The notes beneath the pieces are model-generated. The model was given only the letters and a program-made list of their open reading frames with translations. It was not told the DNA's origin and made no database searches. Source: Pseudomonas duriflava (GTDB taxonomy: Bacteria; Pseudomonadota; Gammaproteobacteria; Pseudomonadales; Pseudomonadaceae). Taken from it: 64,000 nt of DNA. Below, in pieces: positions 40,267-49,098 of the stretch (position 1 is its first letter; each line of letters begins with the position of its first letter). The stretch lies in the NCBI RefSeq assembly GCF_007830155.1, contig NZ_VLKY01000005.1, positions 124,001 to 188,000 on the forward strand. The letters are read 5' to 3'. The position numbers and the translations under genes were made by a program.

Positions 40267-40577
40267 TTATTTCTCCAAGAGAACCATTCACAGGCTAGGC
40301 AAGGCGAGCTTTTCTTTAAACACGACAAGGCGCCACGAATACGTGAAGTCCGCGGTTATCAATTTAATTGATGCGGGATCTAGCAGTAGAAGGCCGACTC
40401 ATCACTCAAAGTGATGCCATAAAGACATCAAGTTGCGGGCCTTCCATTTTAGCGGTTTGAAAAGTCAATAGGACTTTTTTACTAGGACATAATGTCGCTC
40501 CTGATTAGAAGCGTGACTGCATTAACTTCTTATCAGGAGCAAGGACATCTCATAAGGGCATAGTCTTTCTCTACAGA
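40267..40577. other. Intergenic region with several dyads, no gene
   Basis: The 311 bases contain a 7-bp hairpin CATCACT/AGTGATG (40400-40416, 3-base loop), the short palindrome GACATAATGTC (40486-40496), and a 15-bp inverted repeat (40497-40540, listed separately). No reading frame with a ribosome site is convincing. Confidence 0.5.
40497..40540. repeat. 15-bp inverted repeat
   Basis: GCTCCTGATTAGAAG (40497-40511) and CTTCTTATCAGGAGC (40526-40540) pair with one mismatch around 14 bases. Directly left of it is GACATAATGTC. There is no T-tract, so it is more likely a protein site, a stability hairpin or a REP-like element than a terminator. Confidence 0.6.
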
Positions 40578-40814
40578 CTAGCCACTGACTCGCAGAGGCC
40601 CATCTACAGGTACATAGTTGACGTTAGTTTCAGCCGTTATCGTCTGGACAGAGTCTTCCTGATAGCCGAACCCTTCTTCCTTGAGATTAATGGAATGGGT
40701 ACTGTGCTCACGGGCAGTCGTATCGCTCAACTTGGTAAACAGCCGATCATCATCCTGCAGGGTAAAGCGATCGCCTGGGCAGAGCTGGGCAAATGTGATT
40801 AGAGTGGCGTTCAT
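40578..40814 (-). CDS. Small hypothetical protein
   Basis: The 78-residue product (MNATLITFAQLCPGDRFTLQDDDRLFTKLSD...) has no signal or membrane segment. The pattern LCPGDRFTL-DDDRLFTKLSDTTAR resembles small proteins common in Pseudomonas and its phages, whose function I do not know. AGGAG lies about 11 bases upstream of the ATG. It stands alone between the PilJ_N-type gene and the ABC permease terminator. Confidence 0.6.
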   Translation of the reverse strand: MNATLITFAQLCPGDRFTLQDDDRLFTKLSDTTAREHSTHSINLKEEGFGYQEDSVQTITAETNVNYVPVDGPLRVSG

Positions 40815-40925
40815 GGACGAGCAGTCTCCTTGTGGCCATTAGGTTCTCTTGAATGGAGAGCCCAGAGTCAATCAAGGTTCCGAAGCATGAGGTCTGAAGG
40901 ATTTGAACAAGTCTCAGACAGATAT

Positions 40926-40954
40926 AAAAAAGGCCCGCAAAGACGCTGCGGGCC
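40926..40954 (-). terminator. Terminator of the sugar ABC transporter operon
   Basis: On the minus strand GGCCCGC and GCGGGCC (40954-40932) form a 7-bp stem with a 9-base loop, followed by TTTTTT. Confidence 0.9.
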
Positions 40955-40968
40955 AAGACGTGGAAAGA

Positions 40969-41991
40969 TCAGCGTTTGGCTTTGCGCTTGTTGCGGTACT
41001 GGTCGATTACAACCGCCACAACAATGATCATGCCTTTGATGATGTCCTGGATGTAGGCGTCGACGCCGAGAAAGGTAAAGCCGCTGGCCATAACGCCCAG
41101 GATCAGCGCTCCGATAACCGTACCTGTGATACGCCCTACCCCGCCAGCCAGGCTAGTTCCGCCAATGACGGCCGCAGCGATGGCGTCCAGTTCGTAAGAC
41201 ATACCCATGCCTGCCTGACCCGTCGCGGCACGTGCAGAGGCGACAACTCCGGCTAGACCTGCCAGAAGGCCGGCGATGCTGTAGACAATAATCAGGTGAC
41301 GCTTGACGTTGATCCCGGAAATACGCGCTGCCTGCATGTTGCCGCCGATAGCGTAGGTGTATTTGCCGTATTTGGTGTAGCGCAAGGCGATATGGAAGAT
41401 GACCGCAACTACAAGAAAAATGATGACCGGCATCGCGCCGCTACCAATGGCCGTATAGGAATCGGACAGCATGCTGATTGGCTGGCCTTCTGTGTAGTAA
41501 CGGGCCAGACCGCGGGCTGATACCATCATGCCCAAGGTGGCGATAAAGGGCGGGATACCCGTAATGGCAATGATACTGCCATTGATGACGCCAGCCAGGA
41601 GCCCTACCCCCAGTCCCGCCATGATAGGCACCCAAACAGGCATGTCGGTCAGGGCTGGAAAGACGGCTCGGCCGAAATCAGACGTTTGCGCCAGACTCGC
41701 CGCCACCATGGCCGATAGTGCTAGAACCGAGCCGGACGACAGGTCGATGCCTGTGGTGATGATGACTTGTGTTACTCCAATGGCAATCAGGCCGATAACC
41801 GAGACCTGAAGAATCATGAGCACCAGACGCTGAGAGTTCATCAAAAAGCTCTGGTCACGCATCAGCCAGCCGAATAACTCGAAGATGAGGCCAATACCAA
41901 ACAGCACCAGGAGGATGCCGAGCTCCGTGGGAATACGCCGCCTGGCTTTAAGAGGCGCTGCGGCTGTTTTGTTTTCGATGACTGTGCTCAT
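40969..41991 (-). CDS. CUT2-type sugar/inositol ABC transporter permease
   Basis: The 340-residue membrane protein has eight to ten hydrophobic helices and the RbsC-type signatures GVTQVIITTGIDLSSGSVLALSAM (near 72-95) and YTYAIGGNMQAARISGINV (near 219-237). It also has AAAVIGGTSLAGGVGRITGTVIGALILG. It is the channel subunit of the importer whose ATPase and binding protein precede it. Location beside the iol genes points to inositol or a related cyclitol (like IatP). The ATG at 41991 has GAGGAAA upstream. It closes the operon. Confidence 0.92.
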   Translation of the reverse strand: MSTVIENKTAAAPLKARRRIPTELGILLVLFGIGLIFELFGWLMRDQSFLMNSQRLVLMILQVSVIGLIAIGVTQVIITTGIDLSSGSVLALSAMVAASLAQTSDFGRAVFPALTDMPVWVPIMAGLGVGLLAGVINGSIIAITGIPPFIATLGMMVSARGLARYYTEGQPISMLSDSYTAIGSGAMPVIIFLVVAVIFHIALRYTKYGKYTYAIGGNMQAARISGINVKRHLIIVYSIAGLLAGLAGVVASARAATGQAGMGMSYELDAIAAAVIGGTSLAGGVGRITGTVIGALILGVMASGFTFLGVDAYIQDIIKGMIIVVAVVIDQYRNKRKAKR

Positions 41992-42088
41992 TGTTATTTT
42001 CCTCGTATGTCCGCCTCGGCTCTGCAAGCGGGCGCAAGCAGGATGAGTTCAGAACGTCCGGATAGAGGGGAGCGCAACTCCCGGCTGA

Positions 42089-43663
42089 TCAGTGAATTGC
42101 CGTAATGCCAGAGGCCAACTGCATAACCCTCTCCTGGGTAGCGTCCTCCCGGTCCAGACAGCCAGTCACTTCTCCTTCGTGCATAACCATGACCCGATCG
42201 CTCATACCCAATACTTCGGGCAGCTCCGAAGAGATCATGATGACTGCCATGCCCTCGCTGGCCAGATAAGCGATCAGGCGATAAATTTCTGCCTTGGCCC
42301 CTACGTCGATACCGCGGGTAGGCTCATCGAGAATAAGCACGCGTGGGTTGGTCATAAGCCAACGGGCCAGGAGCGCCTTTTGCTGGTTACCTCCAGAGAG
42401 ATTGGCAATGCATTGCTCCAGGGATGGAGTCTTGACGCGCAGTTTCTTACACATTTCCTCGCACAGCTCACGCAGCGGTTTCTGCTGTACAAAGCCGCTG
42501 CCGGAGAAGGTAGGCAGTACGGCTACCTCCATGTTTTCCATAACGGACAGGCACGGGAAAATACCGGTGTCCTTGCGGTCCTCGGTCAGCAGCGCTAGGC
42601 CTTTCTGGATCGCGAGGCAAGGATCGCTCATGACGATCCGCTCACCATCCAGGTAGATCTCGCCACCGGTAGCCGGCGTGACGCCAAACAGGGTTTCCGC
42701 CACATTTGTACGTCCAGAGCCCATCAAGCCGGCAATACCCAGGATTTCCCCGGCATGTAGTTCAAAGGAGACATTCTTGAACACGCCATCAAGGGTTAGG
42801 TTATTTACGGAAAGGATGATCTTGTCGGTAGGCGGGGTCCGTTCGGGAAACAACTGGGTCAGCTCGCGACCCACCATCATCGAGATGAGCCCATCGCCGT
42901 CCATGCTGTCGGCACGCTGTAGGCCAATGTAGGCACCATCACGAAAGACGGCAACTTCATCGGCGATGTTGAACACTTCATCCATCTTGTGAGTGATGTA
43001 GATAATCCCTTTACCCTGGCTTTTGAGGTCGGCAATGATCGAGAAAAGGTGGGCGACCTCTTTTTCGGTAATGGCCGAGGTAGGCTCGTCCATGATCAGA
43101 ACATCAGAGTCGTAAGAGACAGCCTTGGCGATCTCGACCATTTGCCGCTCGGCAATGCTTAAATGGCCAACCGGCTCTTCAGGGTCCAGAGAGATACGCA
43201 GACGCTCCAATAGAGCCTGCGTTTTTCGATGCATCTCACCATGATCGACCATGTGCAGGCCATTCAGGGGCTCTCGGCCCAACCAGATATTTTCCGCGAT
43301 AGTCATGTGCGGCATCAGGTTGAGCTCTTGATGGATCATGGCGATTCCGGCCTGCAATGCTGCCAGAGGCGTCGCAAAGGAAACCGGTTGGCCACGCAGG
43401 CGCAGCTCACCGCTGTCGGGCTGGTAGATGCCTGCGATGATCTTCATCAAGGTGGACTTCCCCGCACCGTTTTCACCCATCAGCGCAAGGACCGTACCAG
43501 GGCGAACCCGTAACTGGACGTCGGAAAGTGCCTTTACGCCAGGAAAGCCCTTGCTGACATTGAGGATCTCCAGCAGATACTCACTTTCCGCCTCGTTGGC
43601 CGCATATCGGGGGGAAGCCTGATCATAAGTTCGGAGTTTTACAGCAGTGTTTGAGCCGAGCAT
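42089..43663 (-). CDS. CUT2-type sugar/inositol ABC transporter ATP-binding protein (two domains)
   Basis: The 524-residue protein has two fused ATPase domains like RbsA/MglA. The first has the P-loop [14 protein letters not shown] (near 58-71), signature [14 protein letters not shown] and Walker [11 protein letters not shown]. The second has a degenerate P-loop [14 protein letters not shown], signature [15 protein letters not shown] and Walker [13 protein letters not shown]. Uneven domains are normal in this family. It powers the permease 97 bases downstream. GAGGAGA lies before the ATG. Confidence 0.94.
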   Translation of the reverse strand: MLGSNTAVKLRTYDQASPRYAANEAESEYLLEILNVSKGFPGVKALSDVQLRVRPGTVLALMGENGAGKSTLMKIIAGIYQPDSGELRLRGQPVSFATPLAALQAGIAMIHQELNLMPHMTIAENIWLGREPLNGLHMVDHGEMHRKTQALLERLRISLDPEEPVGHLSIAERQMVEIAKAVSYDSDVLIMDEPTSAITEKEVAHLFSIIADLKSQGKGIIYITHKMDEVFNIADEVAVFRDGAYIGLQRADSMDGDGLISMMVGRELTQLFPERTPPTDKIILSVNNLTLDGVFKNVSFELHAGEILGIAGLMGSGRTNVAETLFGVTPATGGEIYLDGERIVMSDPCLAIQKGLALLTEDRKDTGIFPCLSVMENMEVAVLPTFSGSGFVQQKPLRELCEEMCKKLRVKTPSLEQCIANLSGGNQQKALLARWLMTNPRVLILDEPTRGIDVGAKAEIYRLIAYLASEGMAVIMISSELPEVLGMSDRVMVMHEGEVTGCLDREDATQERVMQLASGITAIH

Positions 43664-43727
43664 ATTCTTGTTCTCCTCGAAACGTTCTAGAGCGCCACTC
43701 CGAAGGCGTGGCGCTAGCGTCTGATCG

Positions 43728-44639
43728 TCATTTGCTCTGGAATTGCTGATAGTTCTCGGGAGTCACCAACTGAACGGGAACCCAGATATCACCTTGCAGG
43801 TTTTCCTTATTGATAAGGCGTACAGCGGCATCCACCGAACCGGCGCCAATACCAACGGTATCGCGAAAGACCGTTACGCTCAGTAAACCGCGCTTGATAG
43901 CATCCAACCCATCCGCCGTGCCATCGACACCACCTACCATGACGTCCTGGCTACCCGCCTGGCGTAAGGCCATGGCCGCACCGATGCCCATTTCATCGTT
44001 ATTGGCCGCCACAGCATCGATGTTTTTGCCAGACAAAAGCCAGTTGCTCATTACGTCCATTCCCTTGTCGCGTTCCCAATTCGCAGACTGCTCCTCCACG
44101 ACCTTGATGTCGGGATACTTGGCCAGGACATCCTTTACGCCAGCAGTGCGTTTACGCGTGTCGTCATGGGCGAGCCGCCCCAGAATGATGGCGAGGTCGC
44201 CCTTTCCGCCCATTTTTTCGGCGAGGTACTCCATTTGCATCTGGCCGATGCGGCGCTCATCGGTACCGACGAATACGACGCCCGCCGGGAAGCTCTCTAC
44301 CTCCGGGCGGCTATTGAGATAGACGAGAGGAATTCCAGCCAGGGTGGCGCGCTCGGTGATCTTACGAGTGGCAGCAGTATCGGCCGGATTGACAATAATG
44401 GCGTCTACGCTCTGGCTGATGAAGTTTTCGACCTGCCCTAACTGACGCACCACGTCGCCGCCGGCATCTTCGAGCTGGAGGGTGGCGCCGCCGGGCACTT
44501 CCTTGGCGCGCTCTTGCATAGCCTGAACCAGATAAGCGATGTAGTTATCGTATTGAGCAACCGCAACACCAATCTTCGCTTCGGACCACGCCAGCGGGGA
44601 TATCAACAGACAGAGCAGCATACTCAGACAACGCATCAT
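43728..44639 (-). CDS. Periplasmic sugar/inositol-binding protein 1 (IbpA/RbsB type)
   Basis: The 303-residue type I periplasmic binding protein has a signal peptide ([21 protein letters not shown]). The fold is that of the ribose/inositol group: [80 protein letters not shown]. It is first in the ABC operon with the ATPase and permease. A second, clearly related copy lies at 46414-47355. An IolR-type dyad lies at its promoter. Confidence 0.93.
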   Translation of the reverse strand: MMRCLSMLLCLLISPLAWSEAKIGVAVAQYDNYIAYLVQAMQERAKEVPGGATLQLEDAGGDVVRQLGQVENFISQSVDAIIVNPADTAATRKITERATLAGIPLVYLNSRPEVESFPAGVVFVGTDERRIGQMQMEYLAEKMGGKGDLAIILGRLAHDDTRKRTAGVKDVLAKYPDIKVVEEQSANWERDKGMDVMSNWLLSGKNIDAVAANNDEMGIGAAMALRQAGSQDVMVGGVDGTADGLDAIKRGLLSVTVFRDTVGIGAGSVDAAVRLINKENLQGDIWVPVQLVTPENYQQFQSK

Positions 44640-44668
44640 GGTGGCTCCTTAAGCCATGTACATCGGCG

Positions 44669-44878
44669 TCATGCCGACAAAAACAGGAGAAAACCCGACG
44701 CAGCCAAAGGCCGGGTCAGGAGAAGTCTGCTAGGGATAAGTTCATGACAAGGACAGGCAAGATGCTGCCAGCATGAATAGCCGCTTGAGGTGCGTGCCAG
44801 ACGGCTCGGCGAAAAGAAACGGATAGCCGTGATCGATAGATCACCTCTAAACGTCTGAAGAAAAGAAGCGGGTTTCAT
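44669..44878 (-). other. Leader open reading frame upstream of binding protein 1; rest of the 395-base gap
   Basis: An ATG at 44878 with AGGT seven bases upstream opens 69 codons (MKPASFLQTFRGDLSITAI...), ending 30 bases before the binding-protein start. The start region AGGTACTGTCGATGAAA is nearly the same as at 47639 before binding protein 2 (AGGTGCCGTCGATGAAA). The encoded proteins share only weak resemblance. It could be a leader peptide, a small protein or a remnant. The gap (44640-45034) also holds an inverted repeat and an operator, both listed. Confidence 0.3.
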
Positions 44879-44908
44879 CGACAGTACCTGTTTGTTTTTG
44901 TTTGGTGG

Positions 44909-44942
44909 GCGTTCCTCCTGCATAAAGCCGCAGGAGGAACGC
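44909..44942. repeat. 13-bp perfect inverted repeat in the ABC operon leader
   Basis: GCGTTCCTCCTGC (44909-44921) and GCAGGAGGAACGC (44930-44942) pair fully around 8 bases. It lies between the operator and the leader frame. It looks REP-like; the GGAG core recurs in hairpins at 46323 and 57249. Confidence 0.65.
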
Positions 44943-44972
44943 TACAGTCGTCAACCTTGGACCAGAACTTAC

Positions 44973-44988
44973 TAGAATAAATTTTCCA
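44973..44988. promoter_or_regulatory. IolR-type operator (GGAA-N6-TTCC dyad, one mismatch) at the ABC operon promoter
   Basis: On the minus strand the sequence is TGGAA-N6-TTCTA. Flanking bases TTGTTG and TAGTAA at 17-base spacing could be -35 and -10, which would place the dyad inside the promoter. Compare 47734 and 61136. Confidence 0.6.
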
Positions 44989-45034
44989 TTTCAACAAGTA
45001 TTCCGAATTTATTTTTCACAAATAAGCGCAGTCC

Positions 45035-46261
45035 TTACCAAGAGTGCTCTAGCTGAACACCAATGTTGGCCCCGTGCCGATCAGAGCCGAAGGTACCAGT
45101 GCTCGACAGCGCCGAGTCCGGCGCCAACTCGTCGGCAGCTCGCTGTGCAGCACGGTTCCAAACGGCATAGGTTATGTAGAAACGAACTTCGGGATGCGCC
45201 TTGCGGAAGGTGGGGCCATTGGGCGACCACGTAGGTGCGATGGTGAGCTTAGTGAGTTTACGCGTACCGTCGTCAGCCTCTACACGGTCATGTCCCAGCT
45301 CGGTCGCAAGTTTCCACTGCTCGGAAAGGCCATATACCGTACGCCCACCAATGGAATACCAGTCCTGATTACCGTCGTAACGGCGCTTATCACGTTGGTA
45401 AACCATCTGAAACTGCCCACCAAAGCGGCGTGTAGCCTGCCAGTCAAAAAACTCTACTACTCGTAAGCTGACATTTCCCCGATCGTAGTCAGTCGGGCCG
45501 GTAGAACCCAAGGCCACCCCAGGCCCCGCACCGTACTGAACGGCAAAGGTATTACCGCCGCCCCACCCCATGAAGTTCTCTTTCTTGTGTTGAGCAGTCA
45601 CGGCCCAACCGCTGTGAGCGTCGACCCACTTTGGCTCTTCGATGTAGCTGACACCTAACTCCAGCTCGCCCCACGAGCCAGTCTTGAAACCAGCCACGTT
45701 GAAATCATGACGATTGATATAACGCTCCTGATCGAAGCTGTCCTTACGGGAGAAGAAATAGCTGTAGCGCAGACCGTCGATTTCTACATCTTCGATACCA
45801 GCGCCCGTACCGCTCTGGTTCCAGTAGAAAAAGTCGGAAATGTCGATCGCATTACGTTTGTAGTACCGGCGTCCAGCCCACAGCGAGCCGCCATTCAGCG
45901 CGGCGATGTCATGCCAGTAGGCATATCCCTGGACCAGCCTTGTCTGCCCATACTCGCCGGTGAAACGTGGCGTGTGATCGTATTCGTTATAGAGCTGAGC
46001 CATGCCATAGAGACCGACACGGGAGCCGTCGCCCAGCTTCATGAAATCGTGATAGGCCCCCAACTCGGCCAATTGCTCGCATTCGTTGCCCAACCGGTAT
46101 TTGGACGAAGCGCCGGGCAGCTTGAAACAGCTCTGTGATTCAGATCCAGTGGAAATACCCGCACCGCTACGGATATAGCCTTCGTATTCCAGGGCCTCGG
46201 CCGCAGCGGGAGCCAAACAGGAAGCGGCAAAAGCCAGTGCACAGTTACGCATACTGTTCAT
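45035..46261 (-). CDS. LamB/maltoporin-family outer-membrane porin
   Basis: The 408-residue protein has a signal peptide (MNSMRNCALAFAASCLAPAAAEA) and the LamB-type start LEYEGYIRSGAGISTGSESQSCFKLPG, a 'Y(I/A)RSG' motif with a conserved Cys. It also has LWAGRRYYKRNAIDISDFFYWNQSGTGAGIEDV and ends with QLEHSW, an aromatic residue at the C-terminus as in porins. LamB-like porins admit sugars. Position between two periplasmic binding proteins of the inositol island suggests cyclitol or glycoside uptake. It is downstream of binding protein 2 with a hairpin between. Confidence 0.88.
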   Translation of the reverse strand: MNSMRNCALAFAASCLAPAAAEALEYEGYIRSGAGISTGSESQSCFKLPGASSKYRLGNECEQLAELGAYHDFMKLGDGSRVGLYGMAQLYNEYDHTPRFTGEYGQTRLVQGYAYWHDIAALNGGSLWAGRRYYKRNAIDISDFFYWNQSGTGAGIEDVEIDGLRYSYFFSRKDSFDQERYINRHDFNVAGFKTGSWGELELGVSYIEEPKWVDAHSGWAVTAQHKKENFMGWGGGNTFAVQYGAGPGVALGSTGPTDYDRGNVSLRVVEFFDWQATRRFGGQFQMVYQRDKRRYDGNQDWYSIGGRTVYGLSEQWKLATELGHDRVEADDGTRKLTKLTIAPTWSPNGPTFRKAHPEVRFYITYAVWNRAAQRAADELAPDSALSSTGTFGSDRHGANIGVQLEHSW

Positions 46262-46322
46262 TTCAAACTCCGTTTATTTTTATTCTTGGATTTTCAGTTT
46301 TTTCAAGCGAAGCGCTCCCGTA

Positions 46323-46354
46323 TGCAGGAGCCGACCCATCGGGTCGGTCCTGCA
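46323..46354. repeat. Bulged hairpin between binding protein 2 and the porin gene
   Basis: TGCAGGAGCCGACCC and GGGTCGGTCCTGCA pair over 14 bp with one bulged G around ATC. No T-tract. It may be a REP-like element or set relative expression of the two genes by protecting the upstream mRNA. Confidence 0.6.
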
Positions 46355-46413
46355 ATGATTTAGATAATCGACGCGGGAGTGGGCGCTACCGGACAGTGGC
46401 GCCTAGGGAGGTA

Positions 46414-47355
46414 TTACTGCTTGAGCCGAGCCTGGAACGATGTGACGTTGTCAGCCGTGATCTGCTCGTAGGGAATCCAGACGTTCTGCTCGACCGGCTC
46501 GTTCTTGGCCATTTTCACCGCCGCCTCGACGGCACCGTTCGCTTGACCTTTGGCATCCTGAAAAACCGATACCGCAAGCATGCCGCGCTGCACAGCAGCC
46601 AGGCCATCAGGCGTACCGTCCACTCCGCCGATCAGAACGGAGCCCTTGTTCTTGCCGGACTGCTGTAACGCCATAGCGGCACCAATAGCCATTTCATCGT
46701 TATTGGACACGACGGCATCGAATTCACGCCCGGAAAGCAGCCAGTTGCTCATCAGGTCCATACCCTTGTCGCGCATGTAATTTCCTGTCTGCTCCTCGAC
46801 AACTTTGATGTCTGGGTATTTAGCCAGAACTTCCTTCACACCCTTGGTACGGTTTTGCGTGGAGTTATTGGCCAGATCACCTAGCATGATGACCAGGTTG
46901 CCCTTTCCGCCCATTTTGTCAGCCAGGTACTGCATCTGCAGGCGGCCCGCTTCCAGGTCATTCGAAGCGACAACCACCACGCCTTCCGGCAGGGTTTTCT
47001 CATCCGGCCGGCGGTTCACATAGACCAGCGGAATACCGGCCTTGGTCGCCGCCTCGGTAATGTTCCGCGTGGCCGCCGTGTCGACTGGATTGACGATAAT
47101 GGCGTCGACCTTCTGGCTAATAAAACTTTGTACCTGGTTGATCTGCTTGACCACATCACTACGGGCGTCTTCGAACTGAAGCTGGACACCATCAGGCATT
47201 GATTTGGCTTTATCCGCCATAGATTCGCGCAGGTACGTAAGCCAATTATCATCGAACTGCGCCATGCTCACGCCGACTTTGAGATCGGCCAAAGCTGCCG
47301 TGCTGGTCATCAATAACGACAGGGCTAAAGAAGCGACACGGTTTTTCATCCGCAT
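46414..47355 (-). CDS. Periplasmic sugar/inositol-binding protein 2
   Basis: The 313-residue protein is a paralogue of the product of 43728-44639: matching segments include [63 protein letters not shown] and GGVDGTPDGLAAVQRGM. A signal peptide ends near AALA. I use the ATG at 47355, with GGAG nine bases upstream, over ATGs at 47370 and 47349. It has no ATPase or permease of its own and is followed by the LamB-type porin; it probably shares the ABC subunits downstream. Confidence 0.92.
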   Translation of the reverse strand: MRMKNRVASLALSLLMTSTAALADLKVGVSMAQFDDNWLTYLRESMADKAKSMPDGVQLQFEDARSDVVKQINQVQSFISQKVDAIIVNPVDTAATRNITEAATKAGIPLVYVNRRPDEKTLPEGVVVVASNDLEAGRLQMQYLADKMGGKGNLVIMLGDLANNSTQNRTKGVKEVLAKYPDIKVVEEQTGNYMRDKGMDLMSNWLLSGREFDAVVSNNDEMAIGAAMALQQSGKNKGSVLIGGVDGTPDGLAAVQRGMLAVSVFQDAKGQANGAVEAAVKMAKNEPVEQNVWIPYEQITADNVTSFQARLKQ

Positions 47356-47423
47356 GATAGATAACTCCATTTTATTGTTGGTGTTATGGCAGTGCTTGTA
47401 GCGTTATCGCGAGCCTGAAGGGC

Positions 47424-47639
47424 TCATCGGTGAAAAGAGCCCACCGGTTTGGAGCGATGCGATGAGGGCATGCGGAGGTGACGGTTATTCAGATCCTGAG
47501 GGCCCAGCGGTAGATAGCGAAGCGAGCCTGCAGTCTGGACACTTTGTAACAACAGGGAAAGAGCACGTTGGAAGCGACGGGAGAAGAAGGCTCGCTGTAC
47601 GAGCGTAAAAGCGGTAGCAGAAAGCGGGACGGTTTTCAT
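47424..47639 (-). other. Leader open reading frame upstream of binding protein 2; rest of the gap to 47937
   Basis: An ATG at 47639 with AGGT seven bases upstream opens 71 codons (MKTVPLSATAFTLVQRAFFS...), ending 68 bases before the binding protein start. The start region matches the leader frame at 44878. The 582-base gap also holds an operator (47734-47749), an 8-bp hairpin (47863-47892) and AT-rich promoter-like sequence. I see no other gene. Confidence 0.3.
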
Positions 47640-47733
47640 CGACGGCACCTATTTATTGTTGTTGGGCTCGCCCGGCGTGACTCGTATGGCATCAAGCCGG
47701 ACCGTTAACACGTCAACCTAGAAGTGACTTTAT

Positions 47734-47749
47734 TGGAAAATAAATTCCA
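47734..47749. promoter_or_regulatory. IolR-type operator (TGGAA-N6-TTCCA) at the binding protein 2 promoter
   Basis: A perfect dyad TGGAA-N6-TTCCA within AT-rich sequence. TTATTG and CAATAA flank it at 17-base spacing on the minus strand, the same geometry as the site at 44973. AGGTTGACG follows both sites after 14-15 bases. The motif is the one reported for RpiR-family IolR repressors. Confidence 0.68.
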
Positions 47750-47862
47750 CATCAATAATTTTTAGAATTTTATTAAACATATTTTCAAACACTTGACTGG
47801 ATGGGGACAACACACCCGAAAGCGCCCAAACAGACAGTTCTGAAGGTAAGAAAACAGTGGGG

Positions 47863-47892
47863 AAGCCTGCAGCAAAGCGGCAATGCAGGCTT
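47863..47892 (-). terminator. Possible terminator of the second Gfo/Idh/MocA gene
   Basis: AAGCCTGC (47863-47870) and GCAGGCTT (47885-47892) pair perfectly around 14 bases. The minus-strand T-tract is delayed (CCCCACTGTTTTC), so function is uncertain. Confidence 0.45.
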
Positions 47893-47937
47893 ATGAAAAG
47901 AAGGTTGAATGCTCATCTGTGTAAAAAGCGAGGCTTG

Positions 47938-48960
47938 TCAGCCTAAGGAAACAACGCAGCCTTCCTGACCACTCTGTCGGGCAGCATCCAGCACCCTTAT
48001 GCAGGCAACGGCATCCCATGGGTCAACTGGGGGCCGGGCCTTCCCTTGCAAAGCCTGAGCGAGCTGGCTGTAGAAGAGATCCCAGCGCCCTCGCTCGGAA
48101 GGTACCCGTTCACGGTCCTCACCACGTTGCAGCCACCCCCACCGCCGATGTTCCTCCAGGCCCCATCGGTCTTTTTCCGTACGTGGCGAACGTCCATCGA
48201 ACAGGGCCTGGGTCTGACCGTCGAGCCCCTCCACGGTGTAACTGGCTGTCGAACCCGTCACGCGAAAACGCGGGCCTGGTGTCTTTTGCAGGCAGTTACC
48301 ATGAATATGCGAGATAACTCCGCCTTCATGATGCAGCGAGAGGAAAAATCCGTCGTCACGCTCGACCGTATCCGGCAGAAAACTTACTTCGGCATAAACG
48401 CTCTGAGCTGGCCCGAACAGTAGCAGCGCCTGATCGACCAAATGGCTGCCAATATCACGCAATACACCGCCCCCTGTATTTTGGTAAGCCGATACTGGAT
48501 CGAAAACCTCAATACGGGATTCACAGGTCTGGATGGTACCGAGCGTACCGTTGCTGATCAGACGCCGTACCGTAAGAACGTCCGAGTCCCAGCGGCGGTT
48601 CTGGTAGACAGTCAACATTACCCCCGCCTCTTCCGCCGCCCGGACCAGCTCACGGGCTTGCGTTTCATCCCTGGCGAACGGCTTGTCACTGACCACGGGA
48701 ATACCGTGTTCGATAGCCTCCATGATCAACTCGTACCGGGTATCGGGCGGTGTGGAGATGATGACGGCATCGATGCCCGTATCGATCAACTGGGCCAGGG
48801 TATCGTAGGCGGGTGTTTGCGGATGGTCCTGGGCAAGTTCGGCCCGTCGCTCGGGCGAGCGTGTCACCACGCCAGCCAAAGTTGCATGAGGTGTGCTGGC
48901 AATCAACGGCGCATGAAAATAACGGCCGCCCTTGCCATATCCCACGAGTCCTATACGCAT
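47938..48960 (-). CDS. Gfo/Idh/MocA oxidoreductase, scyllo-inositol dehydrogenase-like (IolW type)
   Basis: The 340-residue NAD(P) enzyme begins MRIGLVGYGKGGRYFHAPLI (dinucleotide motif GYGKGGRYFHAP, as in IolW). It has VSDKPFARD (catalytic Lys), and GGGVLRDIGSHLVDQALLLFG (catalytic Asp and His). The close resemblance of the N-terminus to NADP-dependent scyllo-inositol dehydrogenases suggests conversion of scyllo-inosose and scyllo-inositol. It is the last gene of the iol run but sits just behind a strong terminator. Confidence 0.82.
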   Translation of the reverse strand: MRIGLVGYGKGGRYFHAPLIASTPHATLAGVVTRSPERRAELAQDHPQTPAYDTLAQLIDTGIDAVIISTPPDTRYELIMEAIEHGIPVVSDKPFARDETQARELVRAAEEAGVMLTVYQNRRWDSDVLTVRRLISNGTLGTIQTCESRIEVFDPVSAYQNTGGGVLRDIGSHLVDQALLLFGPAQSVYAEVSFLPDTVERDDGFFLSLHHEGGVISHIHGNCLQKTPGPRFRVTGSTASYTVEGLDGQTQALFDGRSPRTEKDRWGLEEHRRWGWLQRGEDRERVPSERGRWDLFYSQLAQALQGKARPPVDPWDAVACIRVLDAARQSGQEGCVVSLG

Positions 48961-48977
48961 GGTCTGTCTCCTCGGGC

Positions 48978-49027
48978 AAAAAAAGGCTGCGATTCAAGGA
49001 ATCCTGTGGAATTCCTCAATCGCAGCC
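48978..49027 (-). terminator. Strong terminator between iolH and the IolW-type gene
   Basis: GGCTGCGATT (48985-48994) and AATCGCAGCC (49018-49027) form a perfect 10-bp stem, extended inward by AGGAAT/ATTCCT. On the minus strand TTTTTTT follows at once. It ends 18 bases before the next gene's ATG, so it should strongly limit that gene's expression from the iol promoter. Confidence 0.92.
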
Positions 49028-49098
49028 AAAACCGCCCATGGAATGAAGGGAAACAAGGCAGTTCCGGACTGCCTGTCTTTGAAGATTCGACTACATGA

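Noticed and set aside
48999-49016. GGAATCCTGTGGAATTCC as a further IolR-type site
   Set aside because: The half-sites are separated by 10 bases, not 6, and the sequence is the inner part of the terminator stem after iolH.
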